The notes: generated by a model from the letters alone, not told the origin. Shown: positions 1 through 6,985, numbered from the stretch's first letter. The stretch is DNA of 15,639 nucleotides from DRGT01 sp022567895 (GCA_022567895.1 JADFGC010000026.1:1-15639), one strand, 5' to 3'. Numbers and translations are program-made.

Positions 1-550
1 TTACAGCTTGTGCACCATTTCCAAGATCTAAGACGACTTTGAATTTTTTTGAGATAATTTTTTCTGAATTTACTTTAGATTTGATTCCATCTAAATAGAC
101 TTGAATCGCTCTATCTTCTTCATCAGTTATACCCCATTTTTGAGGAGAGTTTTGCCATTTTTTATTAAAGTAAATATCTTCGATAGCAAATTCGTCCTCT
201 CGTGAAATTTCTACTCCATCATTTGCAACGGGCTTAATTCCATTGTATTTTGAAGGATTATGAGAGGCTGTAATCATTATGCCCCATTTGTATCCAAGAT
301 TTTTTGTAGCAAATTCTAAACAAGGTGTTGGAACAAGTCCAGCATTTTTACAATCTAATCCTGAAAAATTTAATGCAGTACAAATTACTTTTGCGATTAT
401 TGGACTCGAGTCACGACCATCATAACCAACAAGTATCGGTCCTTCTTTGAAGTATGTTGCAATAGACAGAGTTATGTCGTGAATGAAATCTAAAGTTAAA
501 TCATTACCAAAAACTCCACGAATTCCATTTGTTCCAAATAATTTTCCCAT
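1..550 (-). CDS. Phosphoglucosamine mutase / phosphomannomutase, N-terminal part (C-terminus beyond window)
   Basis: This is the first 183 residues of an alpha-D-phosphohexomutase, which interconverts hexose 1- and 6-phosphates for nucleotide-sugar and glycan synthesis. The start is ATG at 548-550 and gives the family's typical opening MGKLFGTNGIRG. DGRDSSP lies near residue 44. The phosphoserine loop ITASHNP has the nucleophile at S96. The beginning of the second domain, DLGNGA, is at about 175-180. The frame is open to the window edge, so the metal-binding DGDxDR loop and the C-terminal domains are not visible. The GKLFGTxGIRG opening favours a GlmM-like or archaeal PMM/PGM-type enzyme, but sugar specificity cannot be read from this part. 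The gene is transcribed away from the tRNA-Leu gene, 50 bases apart. Confidence 0.93.
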   Translation of the reverse strand, partial: MGKLFGTNGIRGVFGNDLTLDFIHDITLSIATYFKEGPILVGYDGRDSSPIIAKVICTALNFSGLDCKNAGLVPTPCLEFATKNLGYKWGIMITASHNPSKYNGIKPVANDGVEISREDEFAIEDIYFNKKWQNSPQKWGITDEEDRAIQVYLDGIKSKVNSEKIISKKFKVVLDLGNGAQAV

Positions 551-571
551 GCTTTTGTCTCTCAACAATAG

Positions 572-579
572 ATAAATTT
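572..579. promoter_or_regulatory. Probable TATA box shared by the mutase gene and tRNA-Leu
   Basis: The octamer ATAAATTT is centred about 25.5 bases from both the mutase start codon (550, minus) and the first base of tRNA-Leu (601, plus). Archaeal TATA boxes usually sit about 26 bases upstream of the transcript start, so one nearly symmetric box could serve both directions. This is inferred from sequence and spacing only. Confidence 0.45.
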
Positions 580-600
580 GTGTTTAAAGGCAGTTGCGTT

Positions 601-685
601 GCGGAAGTTGCCAAGCCTGGTCAAAGGCGCAGGGCTTAGGACCCTGTCTCTTAGGGGTTCGTGGGTTCGAATCCCACCTTCCGCA
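601..685 (+). tRNA. tRNA-Leu (anticodon UAG)
   Basis: The acceptor stem GCGGAAG (601-607) pairs with CTTCCGC (678-684), followed by discriminator A685. The anticodon stem CAGGG/CCCTG encloses the loop CTTAGGA with anticodon TAG, which reads CUA and other CUN leucine codons. A long variable arm, as expected of a class II tRNA, precedes the T arm GTGGG-TTCGAAT-CCCAC (661-677). There is no intron. The 3' CCA is not encoded (TTT follows the discriminator), so it must be added after transcription. Confidence 0.96.
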
Positions 686-720
686 TTTACTCTGAAAAAT
701 TTTGTTTTGATGTTTTAAGC

Positions 721-728
721 ATTAATAA
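721..728 (+). promoter_or_regulatory. TATA box of the formyl-folate enzyme gene
   Basis: ATTAATAA is centred about 26 bases upstream of the GTG start at 751. This implies a leaderless or nearly leaderless transcript. A 10-base palindrome, TATGATCATA (731-740), lies between this box and the start codon. Confidence 0.5.
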
Positions 729-750
729 GGTATGATCATAAAACACCGTC

Positions 751-1593
751 GTGAAAAAAATAATCATTGGAGTAACAGTAGTTGGAAAAGATAGAGAAGG
801 AATAGTTGCGGCTTTTACAAATTTTGTTTTCCACAAAGGGGGAAACATTGAGAAAGTAAACCAAAATGTAATGAGAGGACTTTTTGGAATGTATCTGGAA
901 GTTTCATTTACAAAAAGTGTTAATGTAAAAAAATTTGATGATGAATTACAAAAAGTTGCAAAAAAACAAAAAATGGATGTAAGTACTCATCATGAACTAA
1001 GTTCACAAAAAAATATAGCATTATTTGTTACAAAAGAACCCCACTGTCTTGATGCAATTCTAAAATCAAAAAAATCTATCAAAGGAAAAATTAGTTTGAT
1101 TGTAGGTACTGAAAAAACACTAATTCCAATGGCAAAAAAGGCAAAAATTCCATTTGTTCTCGTTGATGAAAAAGTTCAGGAAAAAGCTGAACAAAAGCTA
1201 ATTCAAATTTGTAAAAAGTATGACATTGACGTAATAGTTCTTGCAAGATACATGAAAATTTTAACGCCAAACTTTGTGTGGAGATATCCTGAAAGAATAA
1301 TCAATATTCATCCTTCTTTGCTACCTGCATTTCCAGGAGCACTTGCATATGCACAAGCATATGAGAGAGGAACAAAGATTATTGGCGTTACTGCTCACTA
1401 TGTAACAGAAAACTTAGATCAAGGACCAATTATTTTCCAAGATTCTTTCAAAGTAGATCCTAACGATGTGTTAGAGAAGATCAAAAAACAAGGTCAGAAA
1501 CTAGAAGCACAGACTTTGGTGAAAGCCGTCAAAATGCACCTTGAAAATAAATTGGATGTTCGCTGGAGAAAAGTTCACATAAAATCCAAGTGA
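751..1593 (+). CDS. purU: Formyltetrahydrofolate deformylase-like protein (PurU/PurN family)
   Basis: An N-terminal ACT domain (about 1-85) is followed by a formyltransferase-fold domain (about 88-265), the PurU layout. The catalytic Asn-His-Asp set of the family is present as N185 and H187 in NIHPSLLP and D223 in NLDQGPII. PurU hydrolyses 10-formyl-tetrahydrofolate to formate and tetrahydrofolate, whereas PurN uses the same cofactor to formylate glycinamide ribonucleotide. The ACT domain and the ARYM motif (166-168 region) are PurU-like. HPSLLPAFPG, however, is the form seen in PurN, where typical PurU proteins have HHSFLPAF. Deformylase is therefore the best call from architecture, but a transformylase role is possible. 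The start is GTG 751, supported by the TATA box at 721-728. The stop overlaps the start of the next gene, so the two are probably translated together. Confidence 0.85.
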   Translation: MKKIIIGVTVVGKDREGIVAAFTNFVFHKGGNIEKVNQNVMRGLFGMYLEVSFTKSVNVKKFDDELQKVAKKQKMDVSTHHELSSQKNIALFVTKEPHCLDAILKSKKSIKGKISLIVGTEKTLIPMAKKAKIPFVLVDEKVQEKAEQKLIQICKKYDIDVIVLARYMKILTPNFVWRYPERIINIHPSLLPAFPGALAYAQAYERGTKIIGVTAHYVTENLDQGPIIFQDSFKVDPNDVLEKIKKQGQKLEAQTLVKAVKMHLENKLDVRWRKVHIKSK

Positions 1594-2333
1594 AACTAAT
1601 GATAGTTGTAAAGGATCAGTTAGATCCCAATCTCAGAAAATTAATCAAAAAGAAAAACCAGGCAGCCATAATTCCTGTTGGCTCTATTGAACAGCATGGC
1701 CCCCATCTTCCAGTTTCAACTGATTCGGATTTAGTAACTGAGATTGCAATAAAAGTAGCAAAAAAGGGAAATTTTCTGCTCTTACCGACTATTTCCTATG
1801 GTGTTTCATTTGAGCATAGTCCATTTTTCAATCTAAGTGTAAAACCTTCGACTTTACAAAAATTACTTTCAGAACTCTGTTTATCATTAGCAAGTAATGG
1901 TATCAAAACAGTTTTTGTTCTAAATGGTCACTATACCAATCAAAAAGCTATCAATGGTCTTAGTAGTAAAGTGAACAAGCTTTCTAGAGGTAAAATTCGT
2001 GTTTTTGTTTTTTCTTACTGGAATTTTATGAAAGATTGCTTTGACCACGCAGGTTTTGTTGAGACATCACTCATGCTTGCCGTATCAAATAAAGTCAAAA
2101 TGAAACTTGCAAAAAAGGGTTTAACTACTGAAAATTTGAAATCAAGAGAAATTTCTAGAGCAAAAAAAATTGCGGCAAAATCTTTTCCAAAAGCAACAAA
2201 AAACGGCGTTTGGGGTGATCCTAGAAAAGCATCAAAAAAAGATGGCATGAAATTGTTATCTGAAATCGTGAAAAACCTAGAAAAAAAGTGTCAAACTTGC
2301 CTTACTGGTAAAAATCCAAAGTTACACCAATGA
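1590..2333 (+). CDS. Creatininase-family amidohydrolase, ArfB-like
   Basis: This 247-residue metal-dependent amidohydrolase belongs to the creatininase family. The metal-binding segment GSIEQHGPHLP followed by STDSD supplies E34, H36 and D45. NGHYTNQ gives H114, and an HAG..ETS motif lies at 153-160. The archaeal branch includes ArfB, the deformylase that removes formate from an early intermediate of riboflavin and F420 synthesis, and thaumarchaea make F420. The common NGHGGN and HAGExETS motifs are altered here to NGHYTN and HAGFVETS, so the exact substrate is uncertain. The gene starts at GTG 1590, overlapping the preceding TGA by three bases. An in-frame ATG at 1599 is an alternative start. 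The coupled neighbour also acts on a formyl group, which fits a formate-releasing role. The C-terminal tail is Lys-rich. Confidence 0.8.
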   Translation: MKLMIVVKDQLDPNLRKLIKKKNQAAIIPVGSIEQHGPHLPVSTDSDLVTEIAIKVAKKGNFLLLPTISYGVSFEHSPFFNLSVKPSTLQKLLSELCLSLASNGIKTVFVLNGHYTNQKAINGLSSKVNKLSRGKIRVFVFSYWNFMKDCFDHAGFVETSLMLAVSNKVKMKLAKKGLTTENLKSREISRAKKIAAKSFPKATKNGVWGDPRKASKKDGMKLLSEIVKNLEKKCQTCLTGKNPKLHQ

Positions 2334-2335
2334 AA

Positions 2336-2346
2336 TTTTAATATAA
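2336..2346 (+). promoter_or_regulatory. TATA-box region of the LSm-L37e operon
   Basis: An AT-rich TTTTAATATAA run just after the upstream stop codon lies about 38 bases before the LSm start. That would place transcription start near 2367 with a short leader. The leader includes GAGTGA, a Shine-Dalgarno-like sequence just ahead of ATG 2379. Confidence 0.4.
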
Positions 2347-2378
2347 TCCTCCAATACGAACGCTAATGAGTGAAGTAA

Positions 2379-2612
2379 ATGTCCGTTGATATGGCAGTAA
2401 AAGTACTTGATGAGAGTATTAACAAAGTAGTCTTGGTTAAGCTCAAAGGCGGCAAGACAATACGAGGAAGTTTGCTTGGTTTTGACCAGCACATGAATCT
2501 GCTACTCGACCAGTCAGAAGAGATCCCTTCTGAGGGAGAGTCAAAAAGCCTAGGAACCATTGTTGTTAGAGGAGACAATGTAGTTATGATTTCTCCACCT
2601 CCATCTACGTGA
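2379..2612 (+). CDS. Sm-like archaeal RNA-binding protein (LSm)
   Basis: This 77-residue protein carries the whole Sm fold and nothing else. The Sm1 motif spans about 17-44 and includes GFDQHMNLLLD, with D36, H38 and N40 as the expected uridine-binding positions. The Sm2 motif is RGDNVVMI at about 64-71. Archaeal Sm-like proteins form heptameric rings that bind U-rich RNA. Five-sixths of the protein is standard, and the loop between the motifs is short and acidic (EEIPSEGES). It is followed after 11 bases by ribosomal protein L37e, an arrangement common in archaea. This supports both calls and suggests co-transcription with the translation machinery. Confidence 0.95.
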   Translation: MSVDMAVKVLDESINKVVLVKLKGGKTIRGSLLGFDQHMNLLLDQSEEIPSEGESKSLGTIVVRGDNVVMISPPPST

Positions 2613-2623
2613 GTGATTGAATC

Positions 2624-2791
2624 ATGGTGAAAGGAACAACTTCAATGGGTGGTTTTACAAGGAAAAAAGTCCACATACGATGTCGTAGATGTGGAAAGAA
2701 CTCTTTTCATAAACGTCACCACCGATGTGCAAGTTGTGGATTCCCAGAGGCTAAGATTAGAAAATACTCGTGGATCAAATGGTACACCTAG
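2624..2791 (+). CDS. rpl37e: Large ribosomal subunit protein eL37 (L37e)
   Basis: This 55-residue gene is easily missed because of its size. It encodes a basic zinc-finger protein with CRRC at 20-23 and CASC at 35-38. The flanking segments match eL37: the opening MVKGTTSMGG, then KNSFHKR, and the ending RKYSWIKWYT. eL37 binds 23S rRNA in the archaeal and eukaryotic large subunit. ATG 2624 lies 11 bases after the LSm stop and is preceded by a GAGTGAT Shine-Dalgarno-like sequence. The next gene starts at the base following its TAG stop. Confidence 0.96.
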   Translation: MVKGTTSMGGFTRKKVHIRCRRCGKNSFHKRHHRCASCGFPEAKIRKYSWIKWYT

Positions 2792-3742
2792 ATGCAAGAA
2801 ATTGTTCTTTTCTTAAGTTCTATTGCAGGTGTCTGTACAGCAGTTGCTGTGAAAAAATTCCCTAAAAACAAGGTTGAAGTAGGAACAATTGGCGCAAATT
2901 CTCAAATTAAAAATCAGATTAATTCTCTTCGTTTAGAAAAGGAAATTCTTACCAAGACAATTACTAGACTTTATCAAAATGATGCTGGTCTAAATAAGAT
3001 TCAGCGAGACAAATTATTGCTAAGATATCAACATCAATTAGGCATTATCCTTGCAAAGATTGAAAAATTAAAAATGGCAAGTAAGCATCCTGACCTTGGT
3101 CCAGTTGGAGAAGGCCTAATTACATTAATGGATCAAAAATTATCACAGCTAGATAAGAGATTATATGAACTCACATCAAAGATTACAATAGCAAATTCTC
3201 AGACTCCTGAAGTAAAAACTGAAGTGATAACGCAAAAAGAAGAAATTAAAAAAGAAAAACCTGTTACAGAGTTACAAGAAAAACCTATTCAAGTAAAAAG
3301 GACTGAAGAAAAACCACAACAAAAAGTAATCATTCCTACAATTCAAGCTGCACCACAATTACCAATATCAGTTGAATTAACAACACTCACTGAAATATCA
3401 AATAAACATCCTGAATTTCCATTCATTGAACAAAAACCGCTACAACCAAAAAGTGAGATTGTGGAAGAAATTGTAAAACAACACGAAAAAGCTCCTGAAA
3501 AAGTTGAGATTAATCAAACTACGCTAAAACCAGAAGTAAAACCTGAAATTCCAAACCAAGAAATTCTAACACAACTGCCTGCACCACAACAAAACGGCAT
3601 ACAAATTGAACAAGAAAAACCTCAAACATCCTTCAAAATTCCAGATGAAGATAAAATTGAAGAAGATGAAAATGACCTCGACAAGATCAAAAGAGAGATT
3701 AATAAAACTCTCTCCAGACTAGAACAAGCCGAGGTAGAGTAA
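2792..3742 (+). CDS. Membrane-anchored coiled-coil protein, function unknown
   Basis: I do not recognise this 316-residue protein. Residues 3-20 form one hydrophobic segment that could be a membrane anchor. Residues of about 35-135 are rich in heptad-like Leu/Ile with many charged residues, suggesting a long coiled coil. Residues of about 136-285 are low complexity, rich in K, E, P and Q, and probably disordered. The C-terminus, from about 288, is a short acidic helix (DEDKIEEDENDLDKIKREI...). The most likely topology is a short outside N-terminus with a large cytoplasmic tail. It starts at ATG 2792, directly after the L37e stop, and its TAA is followed at once by the rpiA TTG. It therefore sits in a zero-gap operon between translation and carbohydrate genes. 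No enzymatic motif is visible. A structural or scaffold role is only a guess. Confidence 0.85.
   Translation: MQEIVLFLSSIAGVCTAVAVKKFPKNKVEVGTIGANSQIKNQINSLRLEKEILTKTITRLYQNDAGLNKIQRDKLLLRYQHQLGIILAKIEKLKMASKHPDLGPVGEGLITLMDQKLSQLDKRLYELTSKITIANSQTPEVKTEVITQKEEIKKEKPVTELQEKPIQVKRTEEKPQQKVIIPTIQAAPQLPISVELTTLTEISNKHPEFPFIEQKPLQPKSEIVEEIVKQHEKAPEKVEINQTTLKPEVKPEIPNQEILTQLPAPQQNGIQIEQEKPQTSFKIPDEDKIEEDENDLDKIKREINKTLSRLEQAEVE
3731..3735 (+). promoter_or_regulatory. Shine-Dalgarno site for rpiA (decides TTG start)
   Basis: GAGGT, complementary to the archaeal 16S rRNA 3' end, lies inside the last codons of the upstream gene, 7 bases before TTG 3743. It supports the TTG as the true rpiA start. 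Confidence 0.6.
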
Positions 3743-4420
3743 TTGTCTTTTGATGATGCCATTTCGGCATTGTCAACTGATGCGTTAAAATTTGTTAAAG
3801 ATGGTTATGTATTAGGACTAGGAAGCGGAAGGGCTGCAACATCATTTGTGAAATCACTTTCTTCATTTATCAAAACAAAAAAAATCAAAATTAAAGGTGT
3901 GCCAACTTCACTTCAAATAAAATTAATTGCTGAACAAGGAAGAATTCCATTAATTCAAGCGGATCAAATTGATCATATTGACGTAGTTTTTGATGGAGCA
4001 GATCAAATTGATTCAGAAAAAAATTTGATCAAAGGTGGTGGTGGTGCCTTACTTCGAGAAAATATTTTGATTAATGCTGCAAAAAAAGTTGTAATAATGG
4101 CAGACAAATCAAAGTTTGTAAAACATTTTAATCGTCCAGTTCCAGTTGAAGTTCATCCTTTAGCACGCAGTAGTGTTACAAAATCAATTAAGAAGTTAGG
4201 TGGAAAGCCAAGAATAAGAACATTAGAAAAAGGTTATCCATTCATTACTGAGAACGGAAATATTATTTTGGATTGTAATTTTGGTGTAATTAAAAAACCA
4301 AAAATTCTTGCACAAAAAATTATTCAGATTGCAGGTGTAATGGAAGTTGGAATATTTACAAGAAAGCCTGATGTGATTTACAAAGCAAAGACAAATGGCA
4401 AGTTTGAAATAATTTCCTAA
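3743..4420 (+). CDS. rpiA: Ribose-5-phosphate isomerase A
   Basis: RpiA interconverts ribose 5-phosphate and ribulose 5-phosphate, supplying ribose for nucleotides. The 225-residue length is normal. The phosphate-binding start GLGSGRAA is at about 25-32. The catalytic block DGADQID has D84 and D87. LIKGGGGALLREN supplies K97 and the general base E106, and ADKSK follows at 120-124. These match E. coli D81, D84, K94 and E103 with a constant offset of three. The start is TTG 3743, immediately after the upstream stop, with a good ribosome-binding site. The last bases overlap by four with the convergent amidohydrolase gene. Confidence 0.95.
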   Translation: MSFDDAISALSTDALKFVKDGYVLGLGSGRAATSFVKSLSSFIKTKKIKIKGVPTSLQIKLIAEQGRIPLIQADQIDHIDVVFDGADQIDSEKNLIKGGGGALLRENILINAAKKVVIMADKSKFVKHFNRPVPVEVHPLARSSVTKSIKKLGGKPRIRTLEKGYPFITENGNIILDCNFGVIKKPKILAQKIIQIAGVMEVGIFTRKPDVIYKAKTNGKFEIIS

Positions 4421-5805
4421 ATTGTTCTTTTAACAAATTTCCCAAATCCACGCTTGCCCACAACTTCAAAATCATCTGCAATTAGTTCTCCACGAACTAA
4501 AGTTTTGACAGGCCAGCCTTTAAGATTCATTCCCTCGTAAACAGTATAATCTGAAAATGCGCCAAACAACTCATTAGAGACTTTTTTTTCTTTTTTCAAA
4601 TCAATCAACGAAATATCTGCATCAGAGCCTTGTTGAAGTACTCCTTTTTGAGGAAACATACCAAAAATTTTGGCAGCATTTGTGCTTGTTAGATTTACTA
4701 AATGTTCAATAGAAATTCTATCTTTGTTCACTCCTTCGCTTAGCATTATTGACAATTCGGTTCCAATTCCTGGAAATCCAGGCAAAGCGTCCCAAACATC
4801 ACTTCCACCTAACTTGAGTTTGAGTTTATTTGCAACATGATCAGTCCCAATTGTGTCAATTTGATTGGTAGAAATTGCTCTCCAAACGGCTTCAATGTCA
4901 TTTGAGGAACGAATTGGTGGCATCACTTTTGCCAAATAACCATCTTGTTTTTCATATGAAAGTGTAAGATAATGAGGACAGGTTTCTATATAGATTCTAG
5001 TTCCATTAGTTTTTTCTTCTTTAATTTGTTCTAGTGCTCTTGAGGAACCAATATGAACAAAGTATATCGTACACCCATAATCTCTCGCAAATTTTGAAAC
5101 AGTCCTTATAGCTTTAACCTCAGATTCAGGCGATCTACTTTCAGACCAAGCACCTAGTCCATCTTGTTTTTTTTCTTTAGCAGTTTTAATTCCACATGCA
5201 CAGGATTCATAATCTTCAGCATGAACTAATACAGGACATCCTAAAGATGCTGCATTTTTTACTACACTTTCGATAATGTCTAAAGTCAAATCTACTTTAG
5301 CTTCATGTAGATAATTTGTTCCAGGTTTCATATCCATGTAAACATGACTAACATCACCGCCAAGATTCATGTATAATTTGAAAGATGCAATTCCGTTTTC
5401 TACACAAAATTTCATTTCATCAATTTGTTGTTTATTGAAAATTGATGCATGGATTGTATAGTCAATATAATGAGAATTTGAACTTGCTTCAAGTTGTGAT
5501 TTTAATGATAACTTGTATGAATCTCCCAATCTTAACATTCTCATCATTGTAGTAATACCACCAATTGCTGCAGCATGAGATTCAGTAGTTGCTGCTTTGT
5601 CGATTGGAGAGTAAACACCATAGTGAATATGAGTATCAATTGAACCTGGTATCGAAACTAAACCATTTCCATTAATTTTGTGATCACATGACGGAACATC
5701 ATTAGTGATTGATACAATTTTTCCATCATCAATAACAATATTCTTGTCAATAATGCCTTGTGGCAAAACTAAATGAGAATCTGTAATTACGGTGTCGTAT
5801 GTCAT
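4417..5805 (-). CDS. Dihydroorotase-like cyclic amidohydrolase (dihydroorotase/hydantoinase family)
   Basis: This 462-residue binuclear-zinc amidohydrolase opens and closes cyclic amide rings. All expected ligands are visible: HIH (H59, H61), the carboxylated lysine K143 in SFKLYM, H195 in LVHAED, H251 in FVHIGSS and D322 in GTDH. The motifs ETCPHYL (274-280) and PPIR (296-299) are typical of type I dihydroorotases and allantoinases rather than of dihydropyrimidinases. The best role is dihydroorotase in pyrimidine synthesis, but no other pyr gene is nearby, and after the metal-binding HIH the sequence reads YGVY rather than the usual LREPG. The substrate is therefore left open. It runs on the minus strand and meets rpiA tail to tail with overlapping stop codons. 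ATG 5805 lies about 29 bases from a TATA-like sequence, which fits a leaderless or short-leader transcript. Confidence 0.85.
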   Translation of the reverse strand: MTYDTVITDSHLVLPQGIIDKNIVIDDGKIVSITNDVPSCDHKINGNGLVSIPGSIDTHIHYGVYSPIDKAATTESHAAAIGGITTMMRMLRLGDSYKLSLKSQLEASSNSHYIDYTIHASIFNKQQIDEMKFCVENGIASFKLYMNLGGDVSHVYMDMKPGTNYLHEAKVDLTLDIIESVVKNAASLGCPVLVHAEDYESCACGIKTAKEKKQDGLGAWSESRSPESEVKAIRTVSKFARDYGCTIYFVHIGSSRALEQIKEEKTNGTRIYIETCPHYLTLSYEKQDGYLAKVMPPIRSSNDIEAVWRAISTNQIDTIGTDHVANKLKLKLGGSDVWDALPGFPGIGTELSIMLSEGVNKDRISIEHLVNLTSTNAAKIFGMFPQKGVLQQGSDADISLIDLKKEKKVSNELFGAFSDYTVYEGMNLKGWPVKTLVRGELIADDFEVVGKRGFGKFVKRTI

Positions 5806-5830
5806 CTAAATTTTTTGTCTTTTGCAGTCT

Positions 5831-5838
5831 ATTATTCT
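5831..5838 (-). promoter_or_regulatory. TATA box of the dihydroorotase-like gene
   Basis: On the minus strand this reads GAATAATA, centred about 29 bases upstream of ATG 5805. It is called from sequence and spacing only. Confidence 0.4.
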
Positions 5839-5849
5839 TTGAGAAAATG

Positions 5850-5856
5850 AATAAAA
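5850..5856 (+). promoter_or_regulatory. TATA box of tRNA-Ala
   Basis: AATAAAA is centred about 28 bases before the first base of tRNA-Ala (5881), close to the expected position for an archaeal TATA box. Confidence 0.4.
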
Positions 5857-5880
5857 GTGGAACAACTTGTGATCATGTAA

Positions 5881-5955
5881 GGGCCGGTGGTTTAGTGGTA
5901 TAATGCCGCGTTCGCAACGCGGATGTCGAGGGTTCAATTCCCTCCCGGTCCACCA
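5881..5955 (+). tRNA. tRNA-Ala (anticodon CGC), CCA encoded
   Basis: The acceptor strands GGGCCGG (5881-5887) and CCGGTCC (5945-5951) pair with G3:U70, the universal tRNA-Ala identity element. The anticodon stem CCGCG/CGCGG encloses TTCGCAA, giving anticodon CGC for GCG codons. The T arm GAGGG-TTCAATT-CCCTC is perfect. Discriminator A5952 is followed by an encoded CCA (5953-5955), unlike the tRNA-Leu in this window. There is no intron. Confidence 0.96.
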
Positions 5956-5995
5956 CCTAGAAACTATTATACATAAATTCAGATTTAGTGGAAAC

Positions 5996-6358
5996 ATGAA
6001 GGTTTTCAATGGAAAACAAGCAGCTGAAGACTATATGTCAACTCATACACTTGTATTTTCTACTCCGGAATTAACACTGATGAGATATTCATTTTGGTTA
6101 GGAGAAACAGTTCCGGATCCTGAAGATAGAAAAAAAACTGTTCTAAGATATTACACATTTGTTGAAGAAAAAGACTTTCAACCTGTACAAATAATTGATG
6201 ATGACACATATGTTCCTACAGGAGCAGTTAGAGTTTCTGGAATGTATGGTAATCAAGAAACTGAAACCAATTCTGATGTAAAATTTTGTTCCGAGTGTGG
6301 AACTAAAATATCACCAAATGCACGATTTTGTACTGATTGTGGTGCTACTCAAGATTAG
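5996..6358 (+). CDS. Small zinc-ribbon protein, function unknown
   Basis: This protein has 120 residues. I chose ATG 5996 because an upstream in-frame ATG at 5903 lies inside tRNA-Ala and would encode a tRNA-derived leader. Residues 1-85 form a mixed domain I cannot name, rich in aromatic and acidic residues. It is followed by a short polar linker and a C-terminal zinc ribbon with C98-x2-C101 and C112-x2-C115 (FCSECG...ARFCTDCG). No membrane segment or catalytic motif is seen. The ribbon closely resembles those ending the proteins at 6380-6922 and 7463-8284, which suggests a shared partner or metal-dependent folding module. It is convergent with the next gene. Confidence 0.85.
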   Translation: MKVFNGKQAAEDYMSTHTLVFSTPELTLMRYSFWLGETVPDPEDRKKTVLRYYTFVEEKDFQPVQIIDDDTYVPTGAVRVSGMYGNQETETNSDVKFCSECGTKISPNARFCTDCGATQD

Positions 6359-6379
6359 TTTTAATTTTAAAAAAAATTT
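6359..6379. terminator. Probable bidirectional T-tract terminator
   Basis: The 21 bases between two convergent stop codons hold a TTTT-A-A-TTTT run and then eight A, so T-runs occur on both strands. Archaeal transcription ends mainly at such U-tracts. No strong hairpin is present. Confidence 0.45.
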
Positions 6380-6922
6380 CTAAACTTTTGTTCCACATTT
6401 TGTGCAAAACTTTGCGTTTGGACGCAAACCTGCACCACAAGATGAGCAAGATGGTCCAGAGCTTGTTGATTGTGAAATCATAGATGGATCTGGAGAGGGC
6501 AAAGTTCCAGCTTCACCAAATCCTTCTCTTGCAGAAACAACAGAAGCTGGTCCACCCACTGGATTTTCTGCAGTTCCCGCACGGGGAGGTGGTTGCATTC
6601 CCATTCCGCCTCCCATCATTCCAGGCGAACCCATTCCAGGCATCAAACCGGGAGATTGAGTTCCTCCTATTGATTTTCCACCTGCCATTTTATCCAAAGC
6701 TTTTTTCATTTCTAAAATTACTTTGATTGAAAGAAATTCTAATGCAGAATATGCTACAACATAATCACCTAACTTTTCAAAAAATTCTTTTTCAGTTAAT
6801 TTTCCATTTTTGTATAAATTATTTGCGTCAAGAAATGATTCGTAATAATTTTGAGATTCGGTGAATAAATTATCTAGCTTATCAGTTAGAAGATTTAATG
6901 TATCAACTTCTCCAAGTGACAT
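6380..6922 (-). CDS. Helical protein with Gly/Met/Pro-rich linker and C-terminal zinc ribbon
   Basis: The function of this 180-residue protein is unknown. Residues 1-80 look fully alpha-helical, with leucines and aromatics spaced as in a helical bundle. Residues of about 81-155 form a flexible linker, first Gly/Met/Pro-rich (GMGSPGMMGGGMGMQPPP at about 96-113) and then Ser/Pro-rich. The tail is a zinc ribbon with C159-x2-C162 and C173-x2-C176. The ribbon matches its neighbours' ribbons in spacing and in the xNAKFCTKCGTK pattern. The design of a folded head, floppy linker and ribbon tail suggests an adaptor. ATG 6922 is preceded by a TATA-like ATTAATATTG (6941-6950) about 24 bases upstream. 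Confidence 0.85.
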   Translation of the reverse strand: MSLGEVDTLNLLTDKLDNLFTESQNYYESFLDANNLYKNGKLTEKEFFEKLGDYVVAYSALEFLSIKVILEMKKALDKMAGGKSIGGTQSPGLMPGMGSPGMMGGGMGMQPPPRAGTAENPVGGPASVVSAREGFGEAGTLPSPDPSMISQSTSSGPSCSSCGAGLRPNAKFCTKCGTKV

Positions 6923-6940
6923 GGGCAGATTTGACTAATG

Positions 6941-6950
6941 CAATATTAAT
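6941..6950 (-). promoter_or_regulatory. TATA box of the helical zinc-ribbon gene
   Basis: The minus strand reads ATTAATATTG, centred about 24 bases upstream of ATG 6922. This is consistent with leaderless transcription. Confidence 0.4.
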
Positions 6951-6985
6951 AGTTTAGATTAAAAAAATGAAAAACACAAGTGCAG

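Noticed and set aside
731..740. Palindrome TATGATCATA between the TATA box and start of the formyl-folate gene
   Set aside because: A 10-base palindrome is expected several times by chance in an AT-rich window of this size. The position is suggestive, but the evidence is too weak to call an operator.
2015..2248. Open frame on the minus strand inside the creatininase-family gene
   Set aside because: It is antisense to a gene with intact metal-binding motifs and resembles no known protein.
5903..5995. In-frame upstream extension of the zinc-ribbon protein at 5996
   Set aside because: It runs through tRNA-Ala, so the extra residues would be tRNA sequence. ATG 5996 gives a complete, sensible protein.
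6402..6726. Open frames on the plus strand opposite the helical zinc-ribbon gene
   Set aside because: They are by-products of the Gly/Pro/Met-rich linker read on the other strand. They have no motifs, and the minus-strand protein has a clear zinc ribbon.
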